DNA from: Sphingobacteriales bacterium 46-32
GTDB lineage: Bacteria; Bacteroidota; Bacteroidia; Chitinophagales; Chitinophagaceae
Direction of reading: 5' to 3'
NCBI GenBank assembly: GCA_001898485.1
Contig: MKTY01000020.1
Location: forward strand, 1,323,203-1,387,202
DNA length: 64,000 nucleotides
A program made the translations under genes and the position numbers. Shown piece after piece: positions 34,501-44,122 of this stretch. Within the stretch, counting starts at the first letter, position 1; each line of letters starts with the position of its first letter. The notes beneath the pieces are model-generated. The model was not told the origin of the DNA. It searched no databases and was given only the letters and a program-made list of their open reading frames with translations.

Positions 34501-34818
34501 TTAAGCATCTTCACCCGGGCCATCGTCTGGCTTGGGCTCTTTCAGCTTCTTTACTTCTGCAACGAATTCTTTTGCAGGTTTAAACGCAGGAATGTAATGT
34601 TCAGGAATATGCACTGCAATATTCTTCTTGATATTACGGCCAATCTTGGCCGCTCTTTTCTTCGTAATAAAACTACCGAAGCCACGGATGTAAATATTTT
34701 CACCGCTGGCCAGGGTGTCCTTTACTTCCTTGAACATAGTTTCCAGTGTAACAAGGACATCCACTTTGGGAATTCCTGTTTTTTCTGATATCTGGTTAAC
34801 GAGATCGGCTTTCCTCAT
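34501..34818 (-). CDS. HU/IHF family DNA-binding protein
   Basis: 105 residues. It starts MRKADLVNQISEKTGIPKVDV and carries the DNA-arm sequence IYIRGFGSFITKKRAAKIGRN, with the intercalating Pro region (HIPEHYIPAFKPAKEF). An acidic tail (KPDDGPGEDA) extends beyond the usual ~90-residue HU. It compacts and bends DNA. It diverges from mutY, so their promoters share the 138-base gap. Confidence 0.93.
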   Translation of the reverse strand: MRKADLVNQISEKTGIPKVDVLVTLETMFKEVKDTLASGENIYIRGFGSFITKKRAAKIGRNIKKNIAVHIPEHYIPAFKPAKEFVAEVKKLKEPKPDDGPGEDA

Positions 34819-34956
34819 TGTTGGTAGGTTTATGATTTCAGAATGCCAATTTATAACAAAATAATATGATTGTCAATAGGATAGGGAAAAATTTTATCAC
34901 CATACCCCATTTTTCCTGTAAAAAATGCCAGAAATTTGCCTCCGCACCCCCAAAAA

Positions 34957-36039
34957 ATGACAGAAAAACGCTTTTCAACCCTTCCAACCGGGGATTTTGC
35001 CCCCCGTCTTCTGCACTGGCACCGCCATCAGAATAAACGGCAAATGCCGTGGAAAGGAGAGAAGGATCCATATCGCATCTGGTTAAGTGAAATCATCCTG
35101 CAGCAAACACGCGTAGATCAGGGCCTTGCTTATTACGAGCGGTTTGTTGCTCAGTTTCCTTCGGTGAAAGCGCTGGCTGCTGCTCCTGATGCACAGGTAA
35201 TGAAACTATGGGAAGGACTGGGTTATTATTCGCGTTGCCGCAACCTGCTGGCCACTGCACGTATAATTGCAACTACCTACAATGGTCATTTTCCCGATAG
35301 CTATGAAAATATCCGGACATTGAAAGGCATCGGTCCATATACAGCAGCTGCTATTGCTTCCTTTGCCTATAACCTGCCGCATGCAGTAGTCGATGGAAAT
35401 GTCTATCGTGTGCTGGCAAGAATATGGGGTAATGATCTGCCTGTTGACAGCACAGCGGGTAAAAAAGCATTTGCAACGCTTGCCGATTCATTGCTCGATA
35501 AAAAAAATGCCGGATTATATAACCAGGCAATAATGGATTTTGGCGCCACCATATGTAAGCCGCAGCTTCCGCTCTGCGGACAATGCATATTCGAAAAAGA
35601 ATGTGTGGCACGCCGGCAAAACCGCATACAGGAATTGCCTGTAAAGGAAAAGAAGACCAAAGTACGCAAGCGCTGGTTTTACTATCTCGTCATGGAATAC
35701 CGCGGAAAAGTGGCTATCCGTAAGCGAACAGAAAAAGATATCTGGCAGGACCTCTATGAATTTCCTGTTCTTGAACAGAGCAACGAAACAGCAATTCCCG
35801 ATCTGCTGAAGCTGGCCCGCCAGAAAAAATGGCTGAAGACAGATGCCTTTGAATTAAAGGATACTTCCGGAGCCATGCGCCAGCTTTTGTCACACCAGGT
35901 TATTACGGGCCAATTCATCAGGCTGCAGTTAAAACAAAAAACCTACCAGCAGGAAGACACTATGTGGGTGCCGGTAAAAGAGCTCGGTGACTATGCATTT
36001 CCCCGATTTATCCGTTCTTATTTTCAGCAATATGGATAA
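34957..36039 (+). CDS. mutY: A/G-specific adenine glycosylase MutY
   Basis: 360 residues from ATG 34957 (a TTG at 34936 in the same frame would add seven residues and is less likely). Catalytic Glu is in WLSEIILQQTRV and catalytic Asp in VVDGNVYRVL after the helix-hairpin-helix LKGIGPYTAAAI. The Fe-S cluster motif C-x6-C-x2-C-x5-C is visible (CKPQLPLCGQCIFEKEC). The C-terminal NUDIX-like domain recognises 8-oxoG (about 225-355). It removes A mispaired with 8-oxoG. Confidence 0.95.
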   Translation: MTEKRFSTLPTGDFAPRLLHWHRHQNKRQMPWKGEKDPYRIWLSEIILQQTRVDQGLAYYERFVAQFPSVKALAAAPDAQVMKLWEGLGYYSRCRNLLATARIIATTYNGHFPDSYENIRTLKGIGPYTAAAIASFAYNLPHAVVDGNVYRVLARIWGNDLPVDSTAGKKAFATLADSLLDKKNAGLYNQAIMDFGATICKPQLPLCGQCIFEKECVARRQNRIQELPVKEKKTKVRKRWFYYLVMEYRGKVAIRKRTEKDIWQDLYEFPVLEQSNETAIPDLLKLARQKKWLKTDAFELKDTSGAMRQLLSHQVITGQFIRLQLKQKTYQQEDTMWVPVKELGDYAFPRFIRSYFQQYG

Positions 36040-36103
36040 CAAATCCACTCTGTACAAAGTACTGCTGCAATTTCAATTAAGTCACTACCTGTCGGGCAAC
36101 AGT

Positions 36104-37552
36104 TTAATTGATGGAGCAGACATTGCGAAACTGGATGCCTCCACGACCGTTTACAGTGATGTTGACTGATGAGGTGCCGCGACCCTGCAATTGCAGGCTG
36201 ATGGTATTTTCGCCTTTCTGCAATGGAATGCGGGTATAATAGATGGTATGTGGCAGACTTTGCCAGTTGCGTGTGTCAGCTTTTTCCGAAGCTGCATTAA
36301 ACAACTGCAGGGCAAGTGCCATTGCCTCGCGGGTATTTTCTTTCTTCTTATCCTTTTTCTTCTCTTCTTCCGATTTGTTTTTGTCGTCTTTATCAGATTT
36401 GTTTGGACGCACAGCGGCCTCTGCCAGTTTTTTAATAGCCAGGCGTGTGAGTGTGGAAGAGAGTTCGCGCAGCATACGCTCACGCAATGTGGCAAATGCG
36501 AGTGCATTTACATTTTCTGCGGCTTCCAGTCGCCAGGTTTGTCCGTTGAGTTGTGCCTGCGCTCCGCTGTATGCGGGTGGTTGTGTAACGTATTTGGGCA
36601 ATGCTACGCGGAAACTGCGCAGATCTTCCAGTTTTGCGCCGTTGCTGTTATAACTGTTATCGAAGGGGATGTTGTAAAGACCACCTGCATCGGTAAAGAA
36701 CATTCCTCCATTTCCTTTTATGAGCGAAAACCAGATATCTTCCTGCGCTTTTACTGGTGCGGAACCATTTTCCCAGAAGAGAATGAGTTCGCCGCCCGGT
36801 GCTTCGGGTGCAGTTGCCACTGCATCTATTCCCAATAGCCGCTGATAGCGGTCTGCCTCATCCGAAAAGCCGTTTTGCTGTGCCAGCCGGATCACATCTT
36901 TTTTCAACTGTTCGGGTAACTGTACACCATAATAACTGCCTTTATTTTCAAGATATACATCCACCGCATTGCGGCAGGCAATAAATGCATTGTTGATATC
37001 GCCACTGGCTTCGTAGATCAGCGCCTGGATAGACAGGGAGAAGGCGTCTTCGCTGTATTTATCCTTATTGCCGGTCTTATCCTGCTGTGTTTGTGTGCGC
37101 AGCGTGATGCGGCGGGCTTCCACCATAGCTTCGTCTGTGAGACCCAACTGCAGGTAGTTAATCGCTTTGTAATAGTGTACCAGGTATTTTTCAAAATCTT
37201 CGGCACGGTAGGTCTGCATCATCGGATTGAGCAGATTGCCGAGTGCGATATCGCCGGCCGTTGTACGCGCATCTTCCATTTGCAGATCGGCTTCGTTGAA
37301 ATACCGGTTGCTTTCTTCCCATTGTCCGCGCAGATGTGCCACCTTACCCATTTCGAGGTTAAAGAGTAGCTGGTTGCGCCTCTTTTTCAGCAGTTTTGTC
37401 TTTGCCAGTTCTTTTTGTGCAGCGTCATAATTACCGGCACGCAATTGTGAATAGTAGCCTGCAGCCTGCCGGTTGTAACTGGCACAGGAGCTGAGTAGCA
37501 GCAGAAGTACGCTGCAGAGCACAAATATCCTATTGTAGCTATTAAGTAGCAT
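36104..37552 (-). CDS. COG3014-like lipoprotein with TPR-like repeats
   Basis: 482 residues; lipobox LLLSSC, Cys23. The first ~230 residues are helical with TPR-like units (YYSQLRAGNYDAAQKELAK, YLVHYYKAINYLQLGLTDEAMVEA, AFSLSIQALIYEASGDINNAFIACRNAV). The middle is mixed, with FWENGSAPVKAQ. A Lys/Asp/Glu low-complexity patch (about residues 380-400) precedes a final beta-rich part. It lies behind an LpoB homologue, and the two families are often adjacent, which suggests an envelope or cell-wall role. A terminator separates them. Confidence 0.75.
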   Translation of the reverse strand: MLLNSYNRIFVLCSVLLLLLSSCASYNRQAAGYYSQLRAGNYDAAQKELAKTKLLKKRRNQLLFNLEMGKVAHLRGQWEESNRYFNEADLQMEDARTTAGDIALGNLLNPMMQTYRAEDFEKYLVHYYKAINYLQLGLTDEAMVEARRITLRTQTQQDKTGNKDKYSEDAFSLSIQALIYEASGDINNAFIACRNAVDVYLENKGSYYGVQLPEQLKKDVIRLAQQNGFSDEADRYQRLLGIDAVATAPEAPGGELILFWENGSAPVKAQEDIWFSLIKGNGGMFFTDAGGLYNIPFDNSYNSNGAKLEDLRSFRVALPKYVTQPPAYSGAQAQLNGQTWRLEAAENVNALAFATLRERMLRELSSTLTRLAIKKLAEAAVRPNKSDKDDKNKSEEEKKKDKKKENTREAMALALQLFNAASEKADTRNWQSLPHTIYYTRIPLQKGENTISLQLQGRGTSSVNITVNGRGGIQFRNVCSIN

Positions 37553-37575
37553 AGCGGAGCAGGAGCAATGGGTAA

Positions 37576-37610
37576 AAAAGGAAGGAGGTGTTGCGGGCCT
37601 CCTTCCTTTT
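37576..37610 (-). terminator. Terminator between lpoB-like gene and the COG3014-like gene
   Basis: Perfect 13-base arms (aaaaggaaggagg / cctccttcctttt) with a 9-base loop; on the minus strand it is followed by further T residues. It lies 21 bases past the lpoB-like stop, so transcription of the next gene needs read-through or its own promoter. Confidence 0.85.
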
Positions 37611-37631
37611 ACTGTTGTACAGGCTGAGAAA

Positions 37632-38219
37632 TTAGTTTTTAACGTATTTGGCTATTTTCTTTTCACCAATCCATACCACTTCGTTGGTTTCAATATTGGT
37701 GAGTTCGAGGTTAATCTGGTAGTAAACTACTTTTTTACGTTTGTGGGAATCTACAATGGAGTTGATAGAACCCTGAAGAATATAATCGGCACCCTGCTCC
37801 AGACCAAACTTTTTCATACTGCTGGCGCTGGCATTGGTTTGCTGATCGGCTTTTTCTGCACGCAGTTCTTCACGTTTTTTGCCACCCTGCACCAGGCGCA
37901 CGCGCTGCGATGTAATGAAAGAATTTTCTACATCTTTTACGAAGGTTTCTGCTTCGATATGTTCATGACTTTTGTTGGTTACAAAACCCACGATTACCAC
38001 GGGACGTTGTCCGTTCTTGGCGGCCATATGATCGGTCAGCCAACGCCCACCCAGAATGGTTTTGGTCATATCTTCTGCTACCAGTCGAGAGTCTGTATTG
38101 TTCCAGCGGCCACTGATGTCAACCTGCTCTGCGGGGTCAATGCGGGTTACCTTGCGGGAGCAGGAGCTGATAAGAAGAATGGCGGCAAGGGGCAAAAGAT
38201 AAAATATACGTTTTGTCAT
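37632..38219 (-). CDS. LpoB-like penicillin-binding protein activator lipoprotein
   Basis: 195 residues; lipobox LLISSC, Cys20. The pattern NNTDSRLVAEDMTKTILGG, VVIVGFVTNKSHEHI, and GADYILQGSINSIVDSHKRKKVVYY matches the LpoB/CsgG-like fold (PF13036-type). In E. coli LpoB reaches from the outer membrane to activate PBP1b; a like role is inferred here. It is second in a minus-strand row with the 133-residue protein upstream and the COG3014-like gene downstream. Confidence 0.85.
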   Translation of the reverse strand: MTKRIFYLLPLAAILLISSCSRKVTRIDPAEQVDISGRWNNTDSRLVAEDMTKTILGGRWLTDHMAAKNGQRPVVIVGFVTNKSHEHIEAETFVKDVENSFITSQRVRLVQGGKKREELRAEKADQQTNASASSMKKFGLEQGADYILQGSINSIVDSHKRKKVVYYQINLELTNIETNEVVWIGEKKIAKYVKN

Positions 38220-38322
38220 AAAAAAATAAGTATTGAGTTAATGTAGTTGGTATATAAAAATCCCGGTAGCGCCTGTAGAGGGCTTCGGAAAATACGTTGA
38301 TCCGGATTGAAAATGCGTTTAC

Positions 38323-38724
38323 TTAACGCCACCAGTAGCCGAGGCCCCAGGGGTTGATGTAAAATGAATTGTTGCGCCAGTTGCGGCGACCCCAGTTGTT
38401 GTACTGCGGATAGAGCCAGCGGTTGCCATACGTAGGATAGTAATAATCACCATACCAGGTATTGCGTTCGAGGCGCAACTGACGGCGGAAGGCGCGGCGC
38501 TCATCGCGGGCTTCCTTACGGTCGGCCATGTAATCGATCGCTTTATATGTTTCCTGTACTGTGGTGCTGTGCCAGGTATTGATAGAGTCTGCCAGCTTCA
38601 TGTATTTGCTGCGGCTTACTTCATAATTGGGATTCTGATTGGCTGCCAGTTCGGTCTGTGCCTGCAGGCTGGAAACAAATCCGGAAGTGAGCAAAAGGAT
38701 AATAAAGGGTAGATATTTTTTCAT
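38323..38724 (-). CDS. Small exported protein rich in Trp, Tyr, Asn and Arg
   Basis: 133 residues with a signal peptide (about 1-22, VSSLQAQ). A charged helix (YMADRKEARDERRAFRRQLRLER) is followed by a Tyr/Trp/Asn/Arg-rich tail (GDYYYPTYGNRWLYPQYNNW.. GLGYWWR). I do not recognise a family. It shares direction and spacing (103 bases) with the lpoB-like gene, so it may belong to the same envelope cluster. Confidence 0.65.
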   Translation of the reverse strand: MKKYLPFIILLLTSGFVSSLQAQTELAANQNPNYEVSRSKYMKLADSINTWHSTTVQETYKAIDYMADRKEARDERRAFRRQLRLERNTWYGDYYYPTYGNRWLYPQYNNWGRRNWRNNSFYINPWGLGYWWR

Positions 38725-38961
38725 ACATCAGGTTTTGATCAGAAAAGCCACAGCTAAAGTACAAAGAGCGCCGTTAAGTGGCAGTTAAAACTTGATTGAT
38801 TCGTGATTTTACGGTGGTGAATTGAAAATCAAGGGAGATGGCGGGCAAAAAAGGGTGATTTAGCCCGGCGGGTAAAATTTTACAGTCCGCATAAAAAAAA
38901 TTAATTTTAAGTAACACGCACAGCCTTAAGACGAATTATTAATCTGCAAAACGAATAGCGT

Positions 38962-39390
38962 ATGAGGGGCGTAAACAGAGTAATGCTCATTGGCAATTTG
39001 GGTAAAGACCCGGAAGTACAGGTACTGGAAGGGAATATTGCTGTAGCTAAATTTCCGTTGGCTACAACAGAAACATTTAAAGACCGTACGGGTAAACTGA
39101 TTTCGCAAACAGAATGGCATACCGTGGTATTGTGGCGGGGCCTGGCAGAGCTGGCTCAAAAGTATCTGCATAAAAGCAGCCTGGTCTACATAGAAGGAAG
39201 ACTGCGTACCCGTAGCTGGGAGGATAAGGATGGCAACCGGAAGTTTGCTACCGAAGTAGTGGGCGACAACCTGATCATGCTGGATAAACGAATGGATGGT
39301 AATGGTCCACCAGCCGAGTCAGGAGGTCTGGAGGGATTGGGAAGTTCAGACAGCCCCCTGGGTGATCCTTCCGAATCACTGCCTTTTTAA
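38962..39390 (+). CDS. ssb: Single-stranded DNA-binding protein
   Basis: 142 residues; OB fold over the first ~110 (MRGVNRVMLIGNLGKDPEVQ, AKFPLATTE, QTEWHTVVLWRGLAELAQKYLHKSSLVYIEGRL, KFATEVVGDNLIML). The acidic C-terminal tip is partly conserved (PSESLPF, where most SSBs end DDDIPF), which is the protein-interaction tail. It is an essential replication and repair protein. The gene lies between mutY and gldE, the usual Bacteroidota order. Confidence 0.95.
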   Translation: MRGVNRVMLIGNLGKDPEVQVLEGNIAVAKFPLATTETFKDRTGKLISQTEWHTVVLWRGLAELAQKYLHKSSLVYIEGRLRTRSWEDKDGNRKFATEVVGDNLIMLDKRMDGNGPPAESGGLEGLGSSDSPLGDPSESLPF

Positions 39391-39472
39391 TTGTAAAGTC
39401 CTAAGCTGTAACTTTGCCCGGCCCCTTCCAGAGTAGTCGGGCCTTAATTAATCATACTGACATCAAAACCAC

Positions 39473-40819
39473 TTGCATTTGGACACGCATTCGGCACTGA
39501 CATTTCTTAAAGTACCGTTATCCTATTCGTTTCTGGTTGCCGATACACAGGTGATTAAAATACTGGTATTTCTATTGGCGGTACTGCTGCTGCTGGCATT
39601 TACCATATCCGGAGCCGAAGTAGCCATCTTTTCGCTCAACAGCAGGGATATAAACATGCTGAAGACCAAACAGCACCCTGCCGCCCGCCGTATAATCGAT
39701 CTGCTGGAACGCCCCAAGGAAGTATTTGCCACCCTGCTTATTGCCAGCATACTGGTTAATATCTGCATTATCGTTTTATCAAATTTCCTGATTGACCAGT
39801 TTATGACGTTCAGGGGACTTTCGCCTGCCCTGGTCATATTCCTTAAAATGCTGATGATTGCCCCGGTTATTATCTTCCTGGGCGAAATACTGCCTAAGTT
39901 CTGGGCCACGCAGAATAATCTCCGCTTTGCCTACGGTACAGTCTCTATCGTTGAAGTGGTACACTGGCTGCTGGGGGGAATCAGTAAATGGGTCGTATCG
40001 CTGGCCGACCGGATTGGCCGACGGGTGGGAGCAAATAAATCGGAAGCTGTAAGCATTCAGGAGCTGGATGAAGCGATCGATATTCAGACAGATGAAGAAG
40101 CCTCGCCCGAAGAAAAAAATATCATGAAGGGTATTGTGAAGTTTGGTACCATTTCGGTCAAACAGATCATGCGCAGCCGGCTGGAGGTAAATGGTGTTGA
40201 ATACAACAGCGGTTTTGAAACAGTCATAGCCAAGGTGCGTGAGCTGCATTACAGCCGTCTGCCTGTATATAAAGGCAGTATGGATGAAGTAGCCGGCATC
40301 ATCAATACCAAAGACCTCGTGCCGCACCTGCAGGAAGGTAATGAGTTTGACTGGCGCCAGCTGATGCGGCAGCCCTATTTTGTACCGGAGTCAAAACTGA
40401 TTGCAGACCTGCTGCGCGATTTTCAGCAAAGACGCATTCATTTTGCCGTGGTGGTAGATGAATTTGGCGGCACCAGTGGCATCGTAACCATGGAAGATAT
40501 AATGGAAGAAGTAATTGGCGACATTCATGACGAGTATGATGAAGAAGTATCGCGCGATAAAAAAATAGATAATAATACCTACGTCTTCGAGGGCAAAACA
40601 ATGATTCACGATGTATGCAAAATGATGCACCTGCCTCAGGATACATTTGATAAAGTACGGGGCGAAAGCGAATCGGTAGGAGGGCTGGTGCTCGAACTGG
40701 CCGGAGAGTTTCCCAAAGTAAATGATGTGGTAACCAGCGGAGACTTTAACTTTACCGTGCTGGAAGCAGCCAGCAATCGTGTACAACTGGTGCAGGTCAC
40801 CATACGCGGAAAAGAATAA
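39473..40819 (+). CDS. gldE: GldE, CNNM/CBS-domain membrane protein
   Basis: 448 residues. An N-terminal DUF21/CNNM membrane domain with four hydrophobic segments (about 25-185) is followed by a CBS pair (about 205-325) and a CorC/HlyC transporter-associated domain (about 345-440). No ATG is available before the membrane part: the start is a TTG, either at 39473 or at 39479, and the latter gives MDTHSALTF, like the MDT starts I recall in relatives. GldE works with GldD in gliding motility and type IX secretion in flavobacteria; in non-gliding relatives it may serve in ion handling. Confidence 0.88.
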   Translation: MHLDTHSALTFLKVPLSYSFLVADTQVIKILVFLLAVLLLLAFTISGAEVAIFSLNSRDINMLKTKQHPAARRIIDLLERPKEVFATLLIASILVNICIIVLSNFLIDQFMTFRGLSPALVIFLKMLMIAPVIIFLGEILPKFWATQNNLRFAYGTVSIVEVVHWLLGGISKWVVSLADRIGRRVGANKSEAVSIQELDEAIDIQTDEEASPEEKNIMKGIVKFGTISVKQIMRSRLEVNGVEYNSGFETVIAKVRELHYSRLPVYKGSMDEVAGIINTKDLVPHLQEGNEFDWRQLMRQPYFVPESKLIADLLRDFQQRRIHFAVVVDEFGGTSGIVTMEDIMEEVIGDIHDEYDEEVSRDKKIDNNTYVFEGKTMIHDVCKMMHLPQDTFDKVRGESESVGGLVLELAGEFPKVNDVVTSGDFNFTVLEAASNRVQLVQVTIRGKE

Positions 40820-40849
40820 AAAAGTGCCTGATACAGGCCAATCAAAAGA

Positions 40850-41458
40850 ATGGACATAATGAGCACAGGCATTTTGAAGAAAACCCTTGGGGCTGTGGTG
40901 GTATTGATTGCACTAGCAGCCTGCAATTCTCCGTATACCTACAAGAAAAAAGGTTATTTCAGAATCGATTTCCCTCAAAAAGAGTATCAGCTGTTTGATG
41001 AGCCCGGTTATCCCTACACCTTTGAATATCCCACCTATGCACAGGTAAAAAGGGACACCTCTTTTTTTGATACAAAAGCCGGCGACTGGTGGGTGAATAT
41101 TGATGTGCCCCGCCTGCATGGCCGTATTTATATCAGCTACAAGCCGGTACGCAGCAGTACCGGTTTCGATTCGCTGGTGAGTGATGGCTTTAAACTGGCC
41201 TACAAACAACACACGGAAATATCAACCGGTATAGAAGACAGTGTAATGACCACGCCTAATGGAGTAGAAGGTATCTTTTTTTCATTGCGCGGCAATACGG
41301 CTACTGCCAACCAGTTTTTCCTTACTGACTCAACACGCCATTTTCTGCGGGGTGCCCTGTATTTTGATGCTACGCCAAATGAAGACTCGCTCAGTGTTGT
41401 CAATAATTTTCTTAAAGAAGATCTGCGGCATTTGATTAATACGCTGAAGTGGCGATAA
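40850..41458 (+). CDS. gldD: Gliding motility lipoprotein GldD
   Basis: 202 residues; lipobox ALAAC, Cys25. The family start KKKGYFRIDFPQKEYQLFDE and YPYTFEYPTYA is clear, as is the middle WWVNIDVPRLHGRIYISY. The ATG at 40859 is an alternative start. GldD is needed for gliding/type IX secretion in Flavobacterium. It follows gldE by 30 bases, the conserved gldE-gldD pair. Confidence 0.92.
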   Translation: MDIMSTGILKKTLGAVVVLIALAACNSPYTYKKKGYFRIDFPQKEYQLFDEPGYPYTFEYPTYAQVKRDTSFFDTKAGDWWVNIDVPRLHGRIYISYKPVRSSTGFDSLVSDGFKLAYKQHTEISTGIEDSVMTTPNGVEGIFFSLRGNTATANQFFLTDSTRHFLRGALYFDATPNEDSLSVVNNFLKEDLRHLINTLKWR

Positions 41459-41461
41459 GAA

Positions 41462-41569
41462 AAGTATAAAAGGTTTAATAAGTTTAAAGAGTATAAAGAG
41501 AACACATATCTGCTAATTTGCCATGCTTAACCTTTTAAATACTTTAAACTTATTAAACCCTTTATACTT
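41462..41569. repeat. Array-hairpin element, 7-mer family (AT-rich)
   Basis: Left arm 41462-41489 (aagtataaaaggtttaataa and on) and right arm 41542-41569 (mirror complement) pair over 28 bases with one mismatch. A ~50-base spacer lies between. The left arm starts 3 bases after the gldD stop codon. The words (gtataaa, aggttta) resemble those of the carB-side element at 55144-55292. Confidence 0.8.
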
Positions 41570-41617
41570 GTTTTCAGTGTAATTATAACATAAAGAAACA
41601 TCTACAAATATCGTTAC

Positions 41618-43450
41618 ATGACCCGCCTACTGCTTTCACTTATACTGCTTACATCCATACTTCCTGTTTTTGGTCAACAGGCTGCTGCAATAGATTCCAT
41701 GCGGCTGGCAGTGAGTCATGCCAAAACCACAGAAGGCAAAGCATACTGGATGGATATGCTGGCACGTACGCTTATGAGCGTTGACCTGGCTCAATCCGAA
41801 AAGGCGGGGCAGGAACTTATTGAGCTGGCAGAAGAGTCGAGAGACCGTAAGCTGATGATATTTGCCTACCGGTCGAGTGCGATACGTTACAGCTACTATG
41901 GAGGACAAAAAGAGTATACAGAGAAAAGTATCTCCTACTATAATAAAGCACTGAACATTGCGCGGGATAATAAACTGGATGCCGAAACCGGTGGTATATT
42001 GTTGCGACTGGCCAATGTATACCTGATGGTACCCGACAAGGATAAAGCATTGGGATATGCCAATCAGGGCGCCTCCATTATTTCTACGCTCAATAACGAC
42101 AGCCTGCAGGTAGAAACCGAAAATACATTTGGTCAGGTATATCTGTTTCGTAACGAAAGAATACTGGCGCTGCGTCATTACCTCACCGCATTGCGGCTGG
42201 CAGAGTCATTGAAGGAGGGCAGCGATGATGCCAGGTCAAGAAAGAATGAGATACTGCGGAAATGTTATATGCATCTGAGTACTTTTTATACAGCCATAGA
42301 GGCGTATGATAAAGCGATTGACAATGCCCTGCTTGCGTATAAGACGCTGGATAATATTCGGGAAAAAAATGTACCCTACCAACGGGCTATTGACCTCAAT
42401 GGAATAGGCAACCTCCATGCTTACAATAACAACCCCGAGCTGGCCATGCAGTACTTCAGACGATCTATAGCCCTGGCCGATACCCTTCATTTCACTAACC
42501 TGAAAGTACCGGGCTATACCAGCCTGCTCAATCAGTACCTGCGTATCAATCAGCCCGGGAAAGCGCTGGAATTTATGGAGTCTGCCGAGGGAAAAAGCTT
42601 ACAGGACTTCATGCGGAATTTTGGTATGGCCAGTATTATCGACCAGGCCTATGGTGTGGTGTATACGGAAAATGGCAAATATGATTCCGCGCGGGTGCGC
42701 CTGCAAAGAGCTGTTCCCTATTTTGAAAATCAGGCCAACGACAACAACCGCATCTATTTCTATACACAGCAGGCCCGTTTCTATACCCGTACCGGCCAGT
42801 TTCAGGAGGCTATTAGCACCTATCAGAAAATGAAAGAGCTGAGCGATAAGATAGGAGAAATAAAAATGGCCACCCTGGCAGCACAGATGCTCGATTCTTT
42901 ATATGGAGTAACGGGTAATTATCAGCAGGCAATGAAGTACAATAGTCTTTATCATTTGTATAAGGACAGCAGTGCCAAACTGAGCCGCGAAAAGGAGATT
43001 ACCCAGGTAGAAGCCGCCGATGAGCAGTTGCGCCAGGCACGGATAGAACGCGAACAACTGGAAGCCAAACGTAAACGCTACAATATTCAATACCTGGCCA
43101 TCACTGTAGGCATTGCCGGTGTGTTTATCGTAATGGTTATGCTGGGCATGTTTAAGGTATCGGCTACCACCATCAAGCTGGTTGGTTTTTTTGCCTTTTT
43201 GATGTTCTTTGAATTTATATTTCTCATTCTTAAAAAGAACATAGCCGGTATTACGCAGGGCGAACCCTGGAAGGATCTGCTGTTTATGATCGGCCTGGCT
43301 GCATTGCTATTGCCACTGCATCACTGGCTGGAGCATAAAGTGATTCATTATCTTACCTCGCATAACCGGCTTACCTCTTCCGGTAAGGGACTGCTCAACA
43401 GGCTGAAAGGTAACCGCAACCTGCCGTCAGGAGACGACCAGCACTCCTAG
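41618..43450 (+). CDS. TPR protein with C-terminal membrane domain, no kinase
   Basis: 610 residues. A signal peptide (about 1-19, SILPVFGQ) is followed by a periplasmic TPR array (about 50-440: LAEESRDRKLMIFAYRSSAIR, ISYYNKALNIARDN, AYDKAIDNALLAYKTLDNI, NPELAMQYFRRSIALADTL). A coiled coil (EKEITQVEAADEQLRQARIEREQLEAKRKR) leads to three membrane segments (about 488-570). The layout equals the sensor half of Bacteroidota TPR histidine kinases, but the chain ends in a short Lys/Arg-rich tail without kinase or HTH domain. It probably signals through a partner; function unknown. Confidence 0.8.
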   Translation: MTRLLLSLILLTSILPVFGQQAAAIDSMRLAVSHAKTTEGKAYWMDMLARTLMSVDLAQSEKAGQELIELAEESRDRKLMIFAYRSSAIRYSYYGGQKEYTEKSISYYNKALNIARDNKLDAETGGILLRLANVYLMVPDKDKALGYANQGASIISTLNNDSLQVETENTFGQVYLFRNERILALRHYLTALRLAESLKEGSDDARSRKNEILRKCYMHLSTFYTAIEAYDKAIDNALLAYKTLDNIREKNVPYQRAIDLNGIGNLHAYNNNPELAMQYFRRSIALADTLHFTNLKVPGYTSLLNQYLRINQPGKALEFMESAEGKSLQDFMRNFGMASIIDQAYGVVYTENGKYDSARVRLQRAVPYFENQANDNNRIYFYTQQARFYTRTGQFQEAISTYQKMKELSDKIGEIKMATLAAQMLDSLYGVTGNYQQAMKYNSLYHLYKDSSAKLSREKEITQVEAADEQLRQARIEREQLEAKRKRYNIQYLAITVGIAGVFIVMVMLGMFKVSATTIKLVGFFAFLMFFEFIFLILKKNIAGITQGEPWKDLLFMIGLAALLLPLHHWLEHKVIHYLTSHNRLTSSGKGLLNRLKGNRNLPSGDDQHS

Positions 43451-43502
43451 GGGGAGGCCATCTTGCCAACTAAAGAATTATCTTTGCCCCAAAACGAGGC
43501 AG

Positions 43503-44111
43503 GTGATTGTAATTGATAATAAGCTGATAAGTGACGATATTATCGAAAAAAAGTTTGTGTGTGATCTGGGGCGTTGCAAAGGAGGCTGCTGTGAGGATGG
43601 TGATGCCGGGGCTCCGCTGGAGCGGGCAGAACTGGCCCTGGTACAGGAGTATTATGAAGTGGTGAAACCCTACCTTCCCCAGGCTGCAATCAAAGAAATA
43701 GAGCAAAGGGGATTTTATGAGTATAATCGTGACTTTGGTTGGGTGACACCCACACTGCCCAGCGATAATGAGATTTGTGTGTATGCATTCCGGGAAAAAG
43801 AAGGCCTTATCAAATGCGCTTTTGAGCAGGCCTACTACGATGGCAAAATCCCCTGGAAAAAACCGATAAGCTGCCATCTCTATCCTATTATTGCCAAAAA
43901 AGGGGCGCATGGCGATTACGACCGTGTAAACTATGAACCACGTGAGGTATTGTGCCGCCCCGCCTGCGCACTGGGTGAGCAGTTGCAGGTGCCGGTTTAT
44001 AAATTTCTGAAAGAGCCGTTGATCCGCAAGTATGGCACAGAATTTTATGAAGCACTCGACACCATTGCACGTACCTATTACGAAAAAGATCAAACAGACG
44101 AAAACCAGTAA
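43503..44111 (+). CDS. DUF3109 family cysteine-rich protein
   Basis: 202 residues from GTG 43503. It begins VIVIDNKLISDDIIEKKFVC and has the Cys cluster C-D-L-G-R-C-K-G-G-C-C, with later Cys at CAFEQAY, PISCHLYPI, LCRPACALG. The cysteines resemble the YkgJ-like zinc or Fe-S binding families. Function is unknown. It lies 11 bases before lutB and is probably cotranscribed with it. Confidence 0.85.
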   Translation: MIVIDNKLISDDIIEKKFVCDLGRCKGGCCEDGDAGAPLERAELALVQEYYEVVKPYLPQAAIKEIEQRGFYEYNRDFGWVTPTLPSDNEICVYAFREKEGLIKCAFEQAYYDGKIPWKKPISCHLYPIIAKKGAHGDYDRVNYEPREVLCRPACALGEQLQVPVYKFLKEPLIRKYGTEFYEALDTIARTYYEKDQTDENQ

Positions 44112-44122
44112 ATATATTTCTT

